In this document: one piece after another, positions 37,550 through 49,605 of the stretch
Layout: the number at the start of each line of letters is the position of its first letter
Position numbering within the stretch: position 1 is the stretch's first letter
From: Primulina eburnea
Taxonomy: Eukaryota; Streptophyta; Magnoliopsida; Lamiales; Gesneriaceae
Reading direction: 5' to 3'
Length of the DNA: 64,000 nucleotides
Assembly: GCF_022965805.1 (NCBI RefSeq)
Contig: NC_133106.1
Coordinates: forward strand, 36,259,913 to 36,323,912
The notes under the pieces: generated by a model
What the model was told of the DNA's origin: nothing
The model's database searches: none
Seen by the model: the letters and a program-made list of their open reading frames with translations, nothing else
Program-made: the position numbers and the translations under genes

Positions 37550-39877
37550 TTAATTCCTCCGTGCTTTCATGTATTGGAGGAATGTTTTTCCATTGAGCCT
37601 CTGTGAGAAGAAATCTTTAACGTATTGTTCCATGATCATGCGCCTATACAACGGGGGCTGATCGACTCGTACGACGGAAGGCGACGGCCCTACTTCTGCT
37701 TCGAATTTTGGGTTGAAGAACATGGCAAACGAGATCCTCTCTTTTTCCGAGTTCACTATTGCTCTATGCTCGATGCTCTTGTATAAACCATTGCTTAATA
37801 TCTACAATCCATGCATAAATGTCATTACATGTATGTAGCATATTAAGATAACTCAATTCCTATATCATTACTTATAAATGATGGATTTTGATTTTAGACA
37901 AAATCTTTTTAAAAATCGACGTATTTCAAGTGTGTGTTTATCACTTAAATTTGTTCAAATGCATTGATGATAAACTGTATGTTACATAGACATGTGATGT
38001 AGGTCTAGCGTTGATCCAGGATCTATGATAGATATTTCTATCATCTAAAGGATATTTTGATCACCAACTAAATATAAACGTTGTTACGCGAGTATTACGA
38101 GAACACCTACAATAAACACAAGAATCCTTTCGTTGCAACTATATGAGATATGGAGGGAGGATAATTTTAGCGGTTGAAGTTTTGGTATGTTTCATATGGT
38201 TGCCTACAAATCCTTTTTACATATGGACTCAACCCTATTAAATAAGATATTGACATGTTTCAAACTCTTATAAGGCCCTTGGGTCTAATTTTTTTGGGTC
38301 CTCCTGCAATAACAGCTCTCATGATAATTCATGGAGCCTTACTAGAGCACGTGTCTTCCCAGTCTCGAACTCAAGTACTTGGATTAAAAAGAACTGATAC
38401 CAATATAATTGAGCCATGTAATTAGGTCAAAGCTCACATGGATGACTGAGTCCATCAGTATTGAAGATAAAATATACAATCCAAATTAAGGGTTTTTTCC
38501 AGTCAAACATGTGAGATGCAATAACAGTCTCAAGAATCGCTGGAGGCGCAGTCACTTCCCATTCGTTATAAATTAAGATCTGGTAAAAATAAGGGGGAAA
38601 AAAAAGACAAACCTCGGATACGTCTCCTAAATTAACGACAAAGGCATTTGGAAGGAACCGGACAGGCAACCAAACTCCATCCTTTTTAACTTGGAATCCC
38701 TCCACACCATTGACTTGAAGGAGAATAGTGACTCCGCTGGCGTCCGAGTGTGGGGTCAGCCCGATGACCTTGTTAGGCTCCGGGCATGGCGGATAGTAAG
38801 TCATTCTCATTGCTTGCATTCCATTTTCAAACATGTTCTCCACTTCTGTGTACTCGATTTTCAGGGCTTCTGCCATCAATCCAAATATGGCCATGGAAAG
38901 TTTTTGTAACTCTGATATGTAACTCTCTATGGTCTCCCTACAAATTTTGTATAATGATATATCATGGATCGCGTGTATTCTGGTAACAGGAAAATATGAT
39001 TCTATGCACACGAAACACTTGTTGCTAAATCAACAAGCTCATCGTGGCTACTTATTCATACTCAAAGCCTCACGATACACTGTAATTTGTCGATGATACA
39101 ATTACAATAATAACTCCGGCGACCTGAAGCCGGCCTTTTTGGACCTCCGGCGAGGGTTGACGGCCCTCTGTACAATTTCCTGTTACATGTTACCTTCTAG
39201 ACAATACCTTTTCATTGATTCGATATTGATTTTGAGACACTATTATTGGTTACTCATGGTTGAATAAATCAAAGCTAAAATTCTCATAAAGATAGGGATG
39301 CTAGTACATATGAAACATACCTGAGGGGTGAAGGAAGCCGAGGAAAGAGATGAGATTTCCTTCTATTAACGGGGTTGGTGATGATGTATAATCTGTCAGC
39401 CCAATCAACCTTGTGTCCCTCAGATGAAATGATAGTGTTCCCATACCCCTCAAAATCCCCGTCTCTTACCTTATAGCTCAACCTTTCCTCCACCGGAAGT
39501 TTGTAAAACTCTTGAATCTCGTGCTTTAGCTTCTCCACCAGTGAACAGTCCACACCATGGTTCACCAACTGCATGCAATTCACTTTGCTTTTCCAATAAT
39601 TTTCTACGATATTATTACTAATAAACCTCTATCATTATGTGGAAAATACAGTTACCTGGAAGATTCCCCATTCTTTGCAGGTCGAGTGGAACCTCTCGAG
39701 TTCGAAATTCTTGGTCTCTGCACAAAGCAGGCTGCTCAAATCGACTACAGGGATTACCGAGGAAGAACCCCCGCTGTCCGACGAATCTGGAAAGTTACAA
39801 GGTTCTTGGTCGACGAGGAAACGCGTGGGGATCTCCGAAATGGGCTTTTTAACCATTTCTTGAACACTGAAACCCAT
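37550..39877 (-). CDS. 2-oxoglutarate/Fe(II)-dependent dioxygenase, SRG1-like (DOXC class)
   Basis: CDS complement(join(37550..37801,38613..38937,39321..39568,39656..39877)), 1047 nt, 348 residues, the usual family length; all introns are GT-AG and in phase. The N-terminal DIOX_N part includes [21 protein letters not shown] and [13 protein letters not shown]. The Fe2OG domain holds [20 protein letters not shown] with iron ligands H220 and D222, the distal His in YKSIEHRA (H277) and the 2-oxoglutarate RxS in ERIS (R287, S289). The protein should be a soluble oxygenase of specialised metabolism or hormone chemistry; SRG1-like proteins include O-demethylases and many uncharacterised enzymes, so the substrate cannot be named. 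No signal peptide. No defect is visible. It converges with the GTE12-like gene. Confidence 0.95.
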
Positions 39878-39926
39878 TTCGGCGTTTAACCTTAATTCTG
39901 CAATGAAACCAGCTTGGTTGCTGGTT

Positions 39927-39933
39927 CTTATAG
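39927..39933 (-). promoter_or_regulatory. Candidate TATA box of the dioxygenase gene
   Basis: CTATAAG on the minus strand, about 50 nt before the start codon, implying a very short 5' leader. Tentative. Confidence 0.35.
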
Positions 39934-40749
39934 ATGTGCGCGGCGACTACCAAAACTTTGTCCGCTCCGAAATATAATACGACGTGAAAATTATTCGAGT
40001 TTTCACGATTTCAATTCTAGACTACTTCCCTTGTTCCCATTCGCCCGCGCAATGCCATGTTTTAATTAAAAACATAAACGGAGTTTAGTCTTACTTTTTG
40101 CCTACTTTTCAGTCGATTATTATTTATTATATTAGATTGGCTTGTGTTCGACTTTCGATCGAACTCGTACAACTCTATAATGACAAAGATTTATGTCGGC
40201 ATACCGCAAGATGTCAAATCAGTCTATTATTTTTTAATATACTTTTTTATATTTATTTTGAGAAACATAAACCGCGTACATTATATATATATATATATAT
40301 ATATATCAATGGTGTGTATTTCATCACATCTAATAGATTAATATCGCTTTATCGATATTCATAAATGTGCGTGATAAATATACAACATATTAAAACAATA
40401 TATATACGAAAAATGAGAATCGTGTATGTAATTATCGGTTGAAATATAGATAAGTATGAGACGTATAATGACATGGATGTTACACTTTGAATTATTGATT
40501 TTAAGTATAAAATAATATTTGAATTGGAAGTTTGAAACATTTAGGGTGGAGCTCGAAACAGGGCATGTGGGAGTCGAATAGAGCAAACCCCACTCGGAAA
40601 AATTCATCTCAATAATTCTTCAAATGGACAATTGTATCTCAAATGAAAAACAATCAATCCGTCTAGCTATGTTGTCATGATATTTACTCAACTAGTGCTC
40701 AGATATTTGTACTCGGATATTTTTAAAATATGATTGAATATGTCTAATA

Positions 40750-40920
40750 ATGTGAAACGATCTTGCATATTTATATTTATAAGATGAGTCGGTATTATTC
40801 ATATTCGCAGTGAAAATTAATATTTTTAATATAAAAAATAATATTTATCATGAGTCGCATCGATTTGAAGATTTACCTCAAAATATTGACTCATAACACC
40901 GTTTCACGTGATTTTTTGTG
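40750..40920 (-). repeat. Diverged MITE-family copy
   Basis: GTGAAACGATCTTGCATATT at one end, CACCGTTTCACGTGATTTTT at the other, and a TATTATTCATATTCGCAGTG core. Weakly conserved. Confidence 0.6.
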
Positions 40921-41683
40921 AATATAATCTACATTACGTGCATTCAACCAATTCCATCCCTTGAGGCTGCGTTTGGTTTTATGAATTTGAAAGTTAAGTA
41001 CTTCAAATCCACTGGCTTGTTTGAGTAAATACTTTCACAGTGGATTTTAAATTCTTAACTAGTTAATACTTGAAGTATTTCTTCAAATACTTGCTCGAAT
41101 CCGATTGTTGTTCAATCTGTCAAAACAGTCACAAAGTAGATACCTTAGTTTCCCAAATCCTATCAACATGCCGACCAAATATCTGAAGAAATTGGAGTAT
41201 GGGTCCGGTTCCTGCTCAATACACATAAAAGGAATCAAGGACGGAGCTGCCCCAAAAGTTGGGATGGATTCCGGCTCGATGTCGATTTTTCCAAACATGT
41301 AATATATATAATATAATTTTTTATATTTATAATAAACATAATAAAAAAATTAATTTAGTTCATGATAAAAAAAAATATTATTAAGTGCGAGTTTTGGTTT
41401 TTTAAGTATAGCCTGATAATAAAATTATTAGATTAAATTTATTTCGATTTGAATTAACAAATGAAGGGGTATAAATATATAGAAACTTGCTCACGTGAAT
41501 GGAATCGACCGACTCCTATTCAATTTCCTGTTTCACATGAACACTCAAATTCACCTACCGCACGTGCAATGTGTGCATTATTTTTATCCATACTGGTCCC
41601 CTTCTCAATAATAAACGCGGAATTGAAGATTTTAAACACGTGATTAATAAGTATTGCATTATATATACACATGTATAAAAGAG

Positions 41684-41863
41684 TAGGTCTCTTGTGAGAC
41701 GGTCTCATAAATCTTTATCTGTGAGACGGGTCAACCCTAACGATATTTACAACAAAAATAAAACTCTTAACATAAAAAGTAATGTTTTTTCATAGATGAC
41801 CCAAATAAGAAATTCGTTTCACAAAATACGATCTGTGAGACCATCTCACACAACTTTTTCCTT
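41684..41863 (-). repeat. MITE-family copy, full length
   Basis: GTAGGTCTCTTGTGAGACGG at one end and GTGAGACCATCTCACACAA at the other, with GGTCAACCCTAACGATATTT and CATAGATGACCCAAATAAG inside. Confidence 0.87.
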
Positions 41864-42384
41864 ATATAAAAATATTTTTTTTTATCCTTAAACTTTAGGG
41901 TTTATTCAATTTTTATTATAAATTTTGTATAAAATAAAATGATTAATTATGGATAATAACATATTTTAGAATAATTAATACAACTACATTTAAATTAATT
42001 GTTGAAACTATAATTAATTAATATAATAAGGAAATGGACCCGTGTAATCATTAAATGGATTTAAGCCCAATAATAGGCCCATATTCATCTTCAGAATTAC
42101 ATAAAAAAATCGAGTTATTTCTCGGGCATCCACAATAAGAAAAATATTTCATTCGAATATTTGAGGACCTCATAATCTACATCATCAATCAAATATTTCT
42201 CTACTCAAATATCTCATATTTCACAATCAAATATATCACCGATCAAATATTTATGAGTCTCACTATCACTTTAATTAATATTTTATTTTAATTTAAATTA
42301 AATCATTTAACCATTTTAATTACTTTCATCTATTATTTAGTGTTATATTTTTATTGAATAAAATAAATATTAATAAAATTAAAA

Positions 42385-42535
42385 AATTGGTCGACCAATT
42401 GTTGAAACAATTGGTGGTCGACCAATTGGAACCCATTGCAATTGGTCGACCAATTGTTGAAACTCACATGGATCGACCAATTGAAACAATTGGTCGATCA
42501 AGTGTAGGTGGACCAATGTTTTTGGTCGATCGATG
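42385..42535. repeat. Cluster of TTGGTCGACCAA palindromes
   Basis: About eight perfect or variant copies of AATTGGTCGACCAATT (half-sites TTGGTCGA and TCGACCAA) in 150 bp, separated by GTTGAAACA-type spacers. Not in a recognisable gene. Confidence 0.85.
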
Positions 42536-42800
42536 TATTTCTGGACTCAAACTTGGTCAATCTCAGATTCTATTTAATTGTCCACTACAGGCTTTAACAC
42601 ACGAGTGCAATGCACGCACGTGTCTCAAGTCAGCGTGAAACTCATGTTGACATGTATTATATCCACCATTGTGGATGCTCTAAGACATATTCTTATTTTA
42701 TGCTCAATAAGCATACATAGATAGCGGAATTGGGTCGTTGGTTGGTAAGTCGATTGTTTTCATCTCGATTTTCCTTTTTTTCAAGCTTTTGTTCATGATT

Positions 42801-42900
42801 TTCAGCCGTGGTCCAGTGGTTAAAACTGAAAATCTTCTCATGGGGGCAGTGTCCCATAAGATAGGGTGAAATATTCCGTTTTCTTTCAATAAATTAAAAT
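42801..42900 (+). repeat. Possible degenerate SINE
   Basis: TGGTCCAGTGG at 42809-42819 fits the Pol III A-box consensus and sits in GCCGTGGTCCAGTGGTTA, a typical plant SINE head. The expected B box (near GGTGAAATATTCC) is poor and no target duplication was found. Confidence 0.35.
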
Positions 42901-43731
42901 ATGGATTTTATTTTAATCTGGATTACAAGGTTGGAAGAACAATCGAACTACAACAAATGCAGACAATGTGAAGCTGAAATCGAAGGCTATAACCTACTTT
43001 TTAGCTATTCCAGAATCCAATTGAGTTGCCTCATCGCCAACTCCTAGTAGTTATTAAGATTAATTTAGCGGCCCAAAAACTGGAGAGAAAGGAGAGAGCT
43101 GTGTCGAGCGGAAAGCTGGCATCTCAGAGGACTCCTCTTCTGAGATGGAGAATGATGCAGTTCAATCTTTTGATGACAGAGTGACTCGGTCGGTTATACA
43201 ATGAAGCAAGCGCATGCAACTGCAAATGGTGGAGCAGAAAATGGGAAACATTCTGGAGTTACCGAGGTGCTGCCTCATTCTTTTGATTACTCACATCAAG
43301 TAAACATAGAGGACTTGCTAGTTTTTGGCTACCAACTCTTTTTTGGGAAAAAATTATATGTTCGTTCCATCTTCAATGTTGGCAGCCATTGTTAACTCCG
43401 CGACAACCAACTCAAACTACGTCCTGGAAGGGTTGCTGTGGACTGTTGGCAATATTTACTGGTCCTGGAAGATTATCCAAGGTTAGATCCTTTTAAAGTT
43501 TCATGGAACAAGAGATATCAATTGATACTGTCGTGTGGGTAAAGTGGAAGGCCTCGGAGCATTGCATTTTCTACCTGGATACAGTTGCTGATCTTACTGT
43601 ATATATTGGTTGATATACACAAGGTATCTGAAGATTTACCAAATCTTTGTCTTTTGGGTGCAGAATCAGAGAGAGCATCAAGAATCTTGAATCCTTGTGA
43701 TCGTGCAAAATTCGGACAGGTTTTCGCATAG

Positions 43732-43787
43732 AAATATATATTTCGAAACTTCAGCCTAATTAGGCTGAAGTTTTGAAATATATATTT
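43732..43787. repeat. 56-bp near-perfect palindrome
   Basis: AAATATATATTTCGAAACTT then CAGCCTAA is followed directly by its reverse complement with one mismatch; there is no loop. Confidence 0.9.
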
Positions 43788-44402
43788 TTGTGGAATATGT
43801 TGATAATAATTTATTATAAAATTATATTCAAAAAAAAAAAAAACTAAAACTGAGATACAATATTATAAAGATTGCTTTTGGATTTAAACATTAAGCATAT
43901 AATAGGTGGAAATTTTTAAATTCTTGAAATTGTAATAACACCTATATCTAAAATCTATTCTGATTGTTAATGCACAAGTTAAATTTTGGAAAATGATAGA
44001 TCCAAAATCTTCTCATGTTAAATTTAAGGTCTTGGATGAATCAACATTAGTATTTGGGTCGATAAATTTCAAATTCATTTAACATTAAGTTCAGTTGTTT
44101 CAAGTTTTTTTTATAGTAGATTTCAATCATATTCAAAATATATTGGGTGCAATAATTGTTCATTTTGGGTAGAGCAATTGAAACGTGTCATTTCTACTTT
44201 TATACGGTTTAGAATATTTGAGTTACACTGTTTTCATCTGTTATAGTTTTTAGTAAAATACCAAGTTATCGGCCTTACTAAAAAATCACATGATATATAA
44301 TTACGAATAGTTACTCAAATTGCAATTATCTTTTTTAGTTATAAATCAATACACACACATATATATAAAATTCATCTCATGTGCACTTACTGTGAACACT
44401 TA

Positions 44403-46343
44403 TGTAAGGCTCGAGATTATTAATCTTCATTAACATGGGACTCGGAAGATATGAGAATGCATGACGTGCAATGAGGAGAGAAAAGACATGAGAAATTAGA
44501 GTTTTTGAGTACAAGAGAGACCGCACCCGCGCTTAGAACAGGAGTGCACCCGCGGTCATTAAAAAAATGAAATTATGAAGGGAAGGCCGAAGCATCACCG
44601 CACCTGCGGTGCTAGAAGGACCGCACCCGCGGTGCTGCTACAGTCGGGTGACCGCACCCGCGGTAAGATCAGGACCGCACCCGCGGTCGGCAATTTTAGA
44701 AAAATGAAAGGGCTGCCGAGGGCAGACCGCACCCGCGGTCTTGATGGAGCGCACCCGCGGTGTTGCATGCGAAGAAGTCCACCTTTATTCCTTGTACTGA
44801 CACATGGCGCATATATATATAGATACTTGAGCTGAGTCATTTTCCTCAGATTCTTGAAGAGCACCGAGAGCTATTCCAAAAGAGAAGAAAGGTTTCTTTC
44901 ATTCAAACTTTAATTTGTGCAAGATTTAGCCATCCGAATTATATTCCGAGTTAAGATTCTTGTTCCTCTCTTCAAAGGCTACACAAGGACGTAAGTTTTA
45001 TTACGTTTAGACATGATTTGAAATTATGATGTTGTCAGAATTGAATATGAATCAGATATGATGTTTCTGCTACAGTAGATATTGTACCATTGAAGTCAGA
45101 TTAAAGAACAGACTGTTTATGAAATTGTTATGAATTTCAGAGTTGATTCAGTTGAGATTCTATATCAGAATTGTGTTAGTATTCAGATTATGAATTGTAT
45201 TGATACCGATTATGAGTTCTGGTATTATATTTGTGATGTTGAGATTGACGGGGTTATTCAGATTGTATTGTTATGCCGTCGAAACATCAGCAGACTGACA
45301 TCTGATCAGAATTGATATTGATTGAGATTGCATTGTTATGTCATTGATATTGATCAGAACAGATTATGAACTGAGATATATACTGATATGGTATTTTTAT
45401 GAATTGTCATTATCAGATTGATATGGACAGAGGGGAATACCAGACTTCGTCTTCGTCAGACCTGGAAGACAAAGGTATAATTCATGTGATTATAGGGAAG
45501 ACATGACTCGAATCAGATTTGATTAAAGTTTCCCAACAAAATCACATACTAGATTTATTATTGTATCTTTTGATATGTTTTGGATTTGTTTACAGATTTA
45601 TATGCAAATCTATTGATATGATCATGCTTTGTCTATAGAATTATATTCAAGCATTGAGATAGGAGAGTCATTGACAGATTTGTCAAAACTAGACGTTCGG
45701 TGTATCGACGCATAGGAGCAGACTTCCTCCGATTGTAGACATTCGATACAGACACGACCGAAGTCTAGGAGTAAGACGTACAGTTACCCCGATTGGGAGG
45801 GTAGGTAACAGACAGTGACGTCTTATTCACCCCGGGATCCCTAGAGTAGAGTCAAGACATAAGTTGATTTGCATTGCATGCTTATATATGCTGGTTTCAT
45901 AGACTATGGAACCTATGATGTAGATTACATGCATGATATTGTATTTTATGATTTTATTATGCATATATACATGTTTTATACTGGGATGTGTTCTCACCGG
46001 AGTTTCCGGCTATTATTATGTCTGTATGTGTGCATAATAACAGGTGAGGCAGGATCGGGGTCACGACAGAGATGAGTTCGAGTTAGAGTGGTGACTACGG
46101 GCGCAGAAGATCACTAGTGGTGTCAGATTGGACTTGTACTACTTGTATGTTATGGTTTGTAATAAACATTAGAGATATGTTTGTATTAGAACAAGACATA
46201 TTTGTATGTTTGTATAATAAGTAAAGATTTTATGTTTATTTATATACATTAGAATTAATGTTAAAAAGCGAAAATTTGACCCACATTTTCTCGTAGATCC
46301 ATTTAATCCCAGATAAAATTGAGTTAGAGCCCGGATCCCCACA
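44403..46343 (+). mobile_element. Solo LTR, 1941 bp, of an LTR retrotransposon
   Basis: Starts TGTAAGGCTCGAG and ends GGATCCCCACA (TG...CA), with the exact 5-bp duplication ACTTA on both sides (44398-44402 and 46344-46348). It contains a TATA-like CATATATATATAGATAC at about 44811, an AATAAA at 46161-46166, and no gag-pol coding sequence or second LTR. These show a solo LTR left by recombination between two LTRs. The length suits a Gypsy-type element such as the Tekay or Athila groups, but the family is not identified. A GC-rich array at 44519-44761 is part of it. Confidence 0.85.
44519..44761 (+). repeat. Eight-copy GACCGCACCCGCGGT array inside the solo LTR
   Basis: Copies near 44519, 44544, 44598, 44619, 44650, 44673, 44725 and 44749, mostly GACCGCACCCGCGGTC with single changes, irregular spacing of about 20-50 bp. 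Strongly GC-rich in an AT-rich window, each unit nearly palindromic (ACCGC...GCGGT). Confidence 0.88.
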
Positions 46344-47683
46344 ACTTATATGAGCATCATTGAGATGACGTCCAACTATTGGAAATGATGAAATCGTATA
46401 TATAATATGCAGATTTGACATCATCGATGCTCACATAAATGTCCAAATTTTGTGTATATATAATATACATACACACAAAAAAAATTAGTAAATTGATAAA
46501 AATACAATAATATATATTTATATCTAAATTAAAGTACAATTCGAAAAATATATTTTAGACCAACTAACAAATTTATATATTTAATCTAAATTGATAAAAA
46601 TACAATATTTATATCTAAATTAAAGTACAATAAATATATATTTATTTTTTATGTAAAAAAACATTATTTTTCATTATAATGTGAGTCAGATCGATTCGTC
46701 TAATAAATACAAATTCGTACGACTATTTTACATAAGTCCAACTCACAATTTTTTTTGTCTCTAAACATTTCAACGCAATACTTTTAGTTCAAAATTACAA
46801 CAAAATTAGTTATTGCCATTTTTTTTATGATTAAATATATTTGCGAAGACTAATTTATGACATTTATTAAATTTTAGTGACCAAAATTAATCCTGAAACT
46901 ATCAATTTTTTATTTTTGTTTTAAAAACATTTTTCCCCAATTTTAATATAAAAATAAAAAAACAATATTTTCTTTTACAAATATTTTTTATTACATAATT
47001 TAAAATTAATCAAATACTAACTTCGTCATTTTAAAAGTTTGAAAGTTTTTACAATATATCTTAGAAATAACAACAACAACAATATTCTTACATTAATATT
47101 TAAGTAAAATCAAAATTAAATTTATAAAAAAATCTAAAATTTAGTATCTGAACTAACAAAGTTTATAATGATATATTTTTTTGATAAAAAATAATCCATT
47201 GTTTATAAAAATTTTATTTAAATATGATACAATGTATAAGTTTTTAACTACAAATTTTAGTTGATTTTGATATGTTTATCTAAGTTTTATTTGTGCTTAT
47301 AATTTATGTACAAAATTAATATAAAGTTTTGTTCATATATATAATTAATATGTATATGTATCTATATTGTAGATGTTCTATTATTTAGCTTCTTTATTTT
47401 TGCCAAAATTTTATTTTCCAAATTATTTTGTTTATTTTCGCTCTAAAATATAATAAATTTGATAATTTACTCCATATCATTATATTTAAAAATAAAATTT
47501 AAAAAAAGACTAATTTTGTTATATTTTTTAAAATTTAGAGAAAAAAAATGTTGAATTCAAATATTTAAGGACAAAAATATTTTAATAAAACATATGAGGA
47601 TTAAAAAATAATTTTCTCCTTTATGGCTGTAGTTGCAGATTATCACGAAAGTAAGTATACTTATCCAGCACGCAGCCTCTGGG
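46344..47683. other. Very AT-rich intergenic DNA upstream of SSP4
   Basis: No gene. A MITE-like fragment lies near 46640-46740 (GTGAGTCAGATCGATTCGTC). The rest is low-complexity AT. Confidence 0.55.
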
Positions 47684-47691
47684 TATAAATA
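47684..47691 (+). promoter_or_regulatory. Candidate TATA box of the SSP4-like gene
   Basis: TATAAATA followed about 45 nt downstream by an (AG)10 tract at 47733-47752, a common leader feature in plants. The ATG is 1.9 kb away, so one or more leader introns are implied (for example donor CACAG|GTAAAC near 47780). Confidence 0.5.
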
Positions 47692-47732
47692 TCCGAATGC
47701 CAACCAATTTCTACAGGGGAAAAGCGCGTTGT

Positions 47733-47752
47733 AGAGAGAGAGAGAGAGAGAG
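47733..47752 (+). repeat. (AG)10 microsatellite
   Basis: AG dinucleotide run in the probable 5' leader of the SSP4-like gene. Confidence 0.9.
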
Positions 47753-49605
47753 AAGGGGGGAGGAGACTTGGTGTTCCACAGGTAAACAGGGAGGCAATAT
47801 CAAACTTTGATCGTGCTAAAGAAGTATGTGTTTCGCTGCAAACAAGACAACTTACTTGCGTATACACCCATTAAGTGAAAACGATTTTTGTGTGCGTTGC
47901 TGTGATCATTGAGTTCTGGGTCGCGAGTGTTGAATTCCTGTATGCTGATGTTTTAGTTGCCCGGGGTTTGAATTGTGGAGTAAGTGTGAATTGTGGATTT
48001 CTATGTTTTATCGACTTAAATGTTTGTTCTGGGGGAAGTGTTTGGATGGGTTGACTTCTATTTTCTCGGGGTTTCTTGAATAGTTTGGGTTTTATGGGAA
48101 ATAACTTTGACGGTTTTACGGGTTTGCTTCGTGTTATTGTGCTTTGCGAATTCTGATTTTTCGATTAGGGTTTTGTCACCGGATTGAAAGACATTTAATT
48201 TCTCGTTTTGTTATTAATTTCAAATTTATTCTTCGTGAATAAAGTCCTTGCTTGAGTTGGATTGACTTCTTTTCCTTGGGGGTTTTCTTGAATAATTTCG
48301 GTTCTCTTGGAAGGAACTTGACATTTTTTACTGCTGTGCTTTAGATTCTTTTGCTTTCTGGCGAAAACTTTTGGGTTTCCGGCTAGATAGGTTAGGGGTG
48401 TTCTCTTATTTTACGTGAAGATTGTACTAGTTATTCGAGTCAAAGATTCGGTCCAAAGTTTGTGAAAACATGTACATTGTAGACTTTTTTGCTTATCGCC
48501 TTTATTTAACTCTGTGATGTCCTTCAGATCTAACTGAATATTTCTCGGGTCTCTGTTTGATTTGAAAGTAATCAACCTAGATATTTCTTCATTTTCCTTC
48601 AGCTAATGACGGTCGGAAGTAGGTAATATTCTGTTTTTGACACAGCCTAAATTGTTAATGTAATTGTGAGTAATCCACAAGCTCGCAATGTTGTTTTTTT
48701 TTTAAGTTTTACCTACTATATCAGACAATTTCATTCGTACTTGGGCTGATTAATTTTTTTTTTTGGAATAAGATAATTTTTTAATGCATCTAAATGTTGA
48801 CCTGGCATGTTTTGCACTTGAAGAGCTGCAGATTGTGAATGCTAACACAGCTGAAACATCATCCTTTCTCGTTTGTCACCCTTGTTTTCTGAATTTTGCT
48901 GATGATTTGGAAGATTTAGTGACAAGTGATGTCTTGACTATAACTATTCGAAAGCTTTATGAGGTCATGCGTAGGCATGCTGACCTGCAGACTCATATGA
49001 GTAACACCTTCATTATCTGTTACAAAAATAGCTAATCCAAATGACTAGGGTAGTCTTATGTGTAGTATTGAAAATCCATTAATAATTTAACATATTTTCC
49101 CCTAAACTGAGTTGGAATGGGATATAGTTGTCAAATTCTTCGGTACACGAAGTTATTGTCGTGTCCTGACATACTAATCTACCAACACTGGGGCTTGAAA
49201 GGTGGTTTCTTTGTGTTCAAGAGTTTGCTCTTGTACATGTAGTATTGATTATGAGTCACTAAACTTCTAAACCTTTTTTATATTGGTAACCTGCTAATCC
49301 TTTTTTGATATTGTAATCTCATAAGCCTGTTTTTTATGTGGAACCTCCTAAATCTATTTTTATATTTGTGCTCTTCCTTAAGGGAATCAATCCTGATTGT
49401 TCTATTTTCTCTGTCAACTGCCTTATTTATTTGGGTTATATTGTGAAACATCCGTTTATGGGAACTTGTGTTTTCCTTGCAGTCACTTGTTGCTGATCTG
49501 ATTGTATAGGAAAGTGTTTGTTCCCCTCGCAGTCTTCTGTGATTCTTGTTACCTGAAAGGGGGTTTTGATTCAGTATTGCTATACATATCATAAATACAG
49601 ATCAA
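47753..49605. other. Probable 5' leader and leader intron of SSP4
   Basis: T-rich, stop-filled DNA between the candidate TATA box and the first coding exon. No other gene is seen. Confidence 0.45.

Larger units (their letters stand above)
39934..44402. other. Repeat-rich intergenic DNA
   Basis: No intact gene. Two MITE copies, a palindrome cluster at 42.4-42.5 kb, a possible SINE and a 56-bp palindrome are listed. The stretch 43060-43740 has less AT-rich, coding-like pieces (for example MENDAVQSFDDRVTRSVIQ after an ATG near 43146) interrupted by stops, which may be a decayed gene I do not recognise. Confidence 0.5.

Noticed and set aside
42385..42535. CRISPR-like array
   Set aside because: The repeats are short palindromes with variable, related spacers in a plant nuclear context; not a CRISPR array.
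43060..43740. Coding-like pieces that might be a decayed gene
   Set aside because: Frames are broken by stops and none of the peptides matches a family I can name; mentioned only in the intergenic entry.
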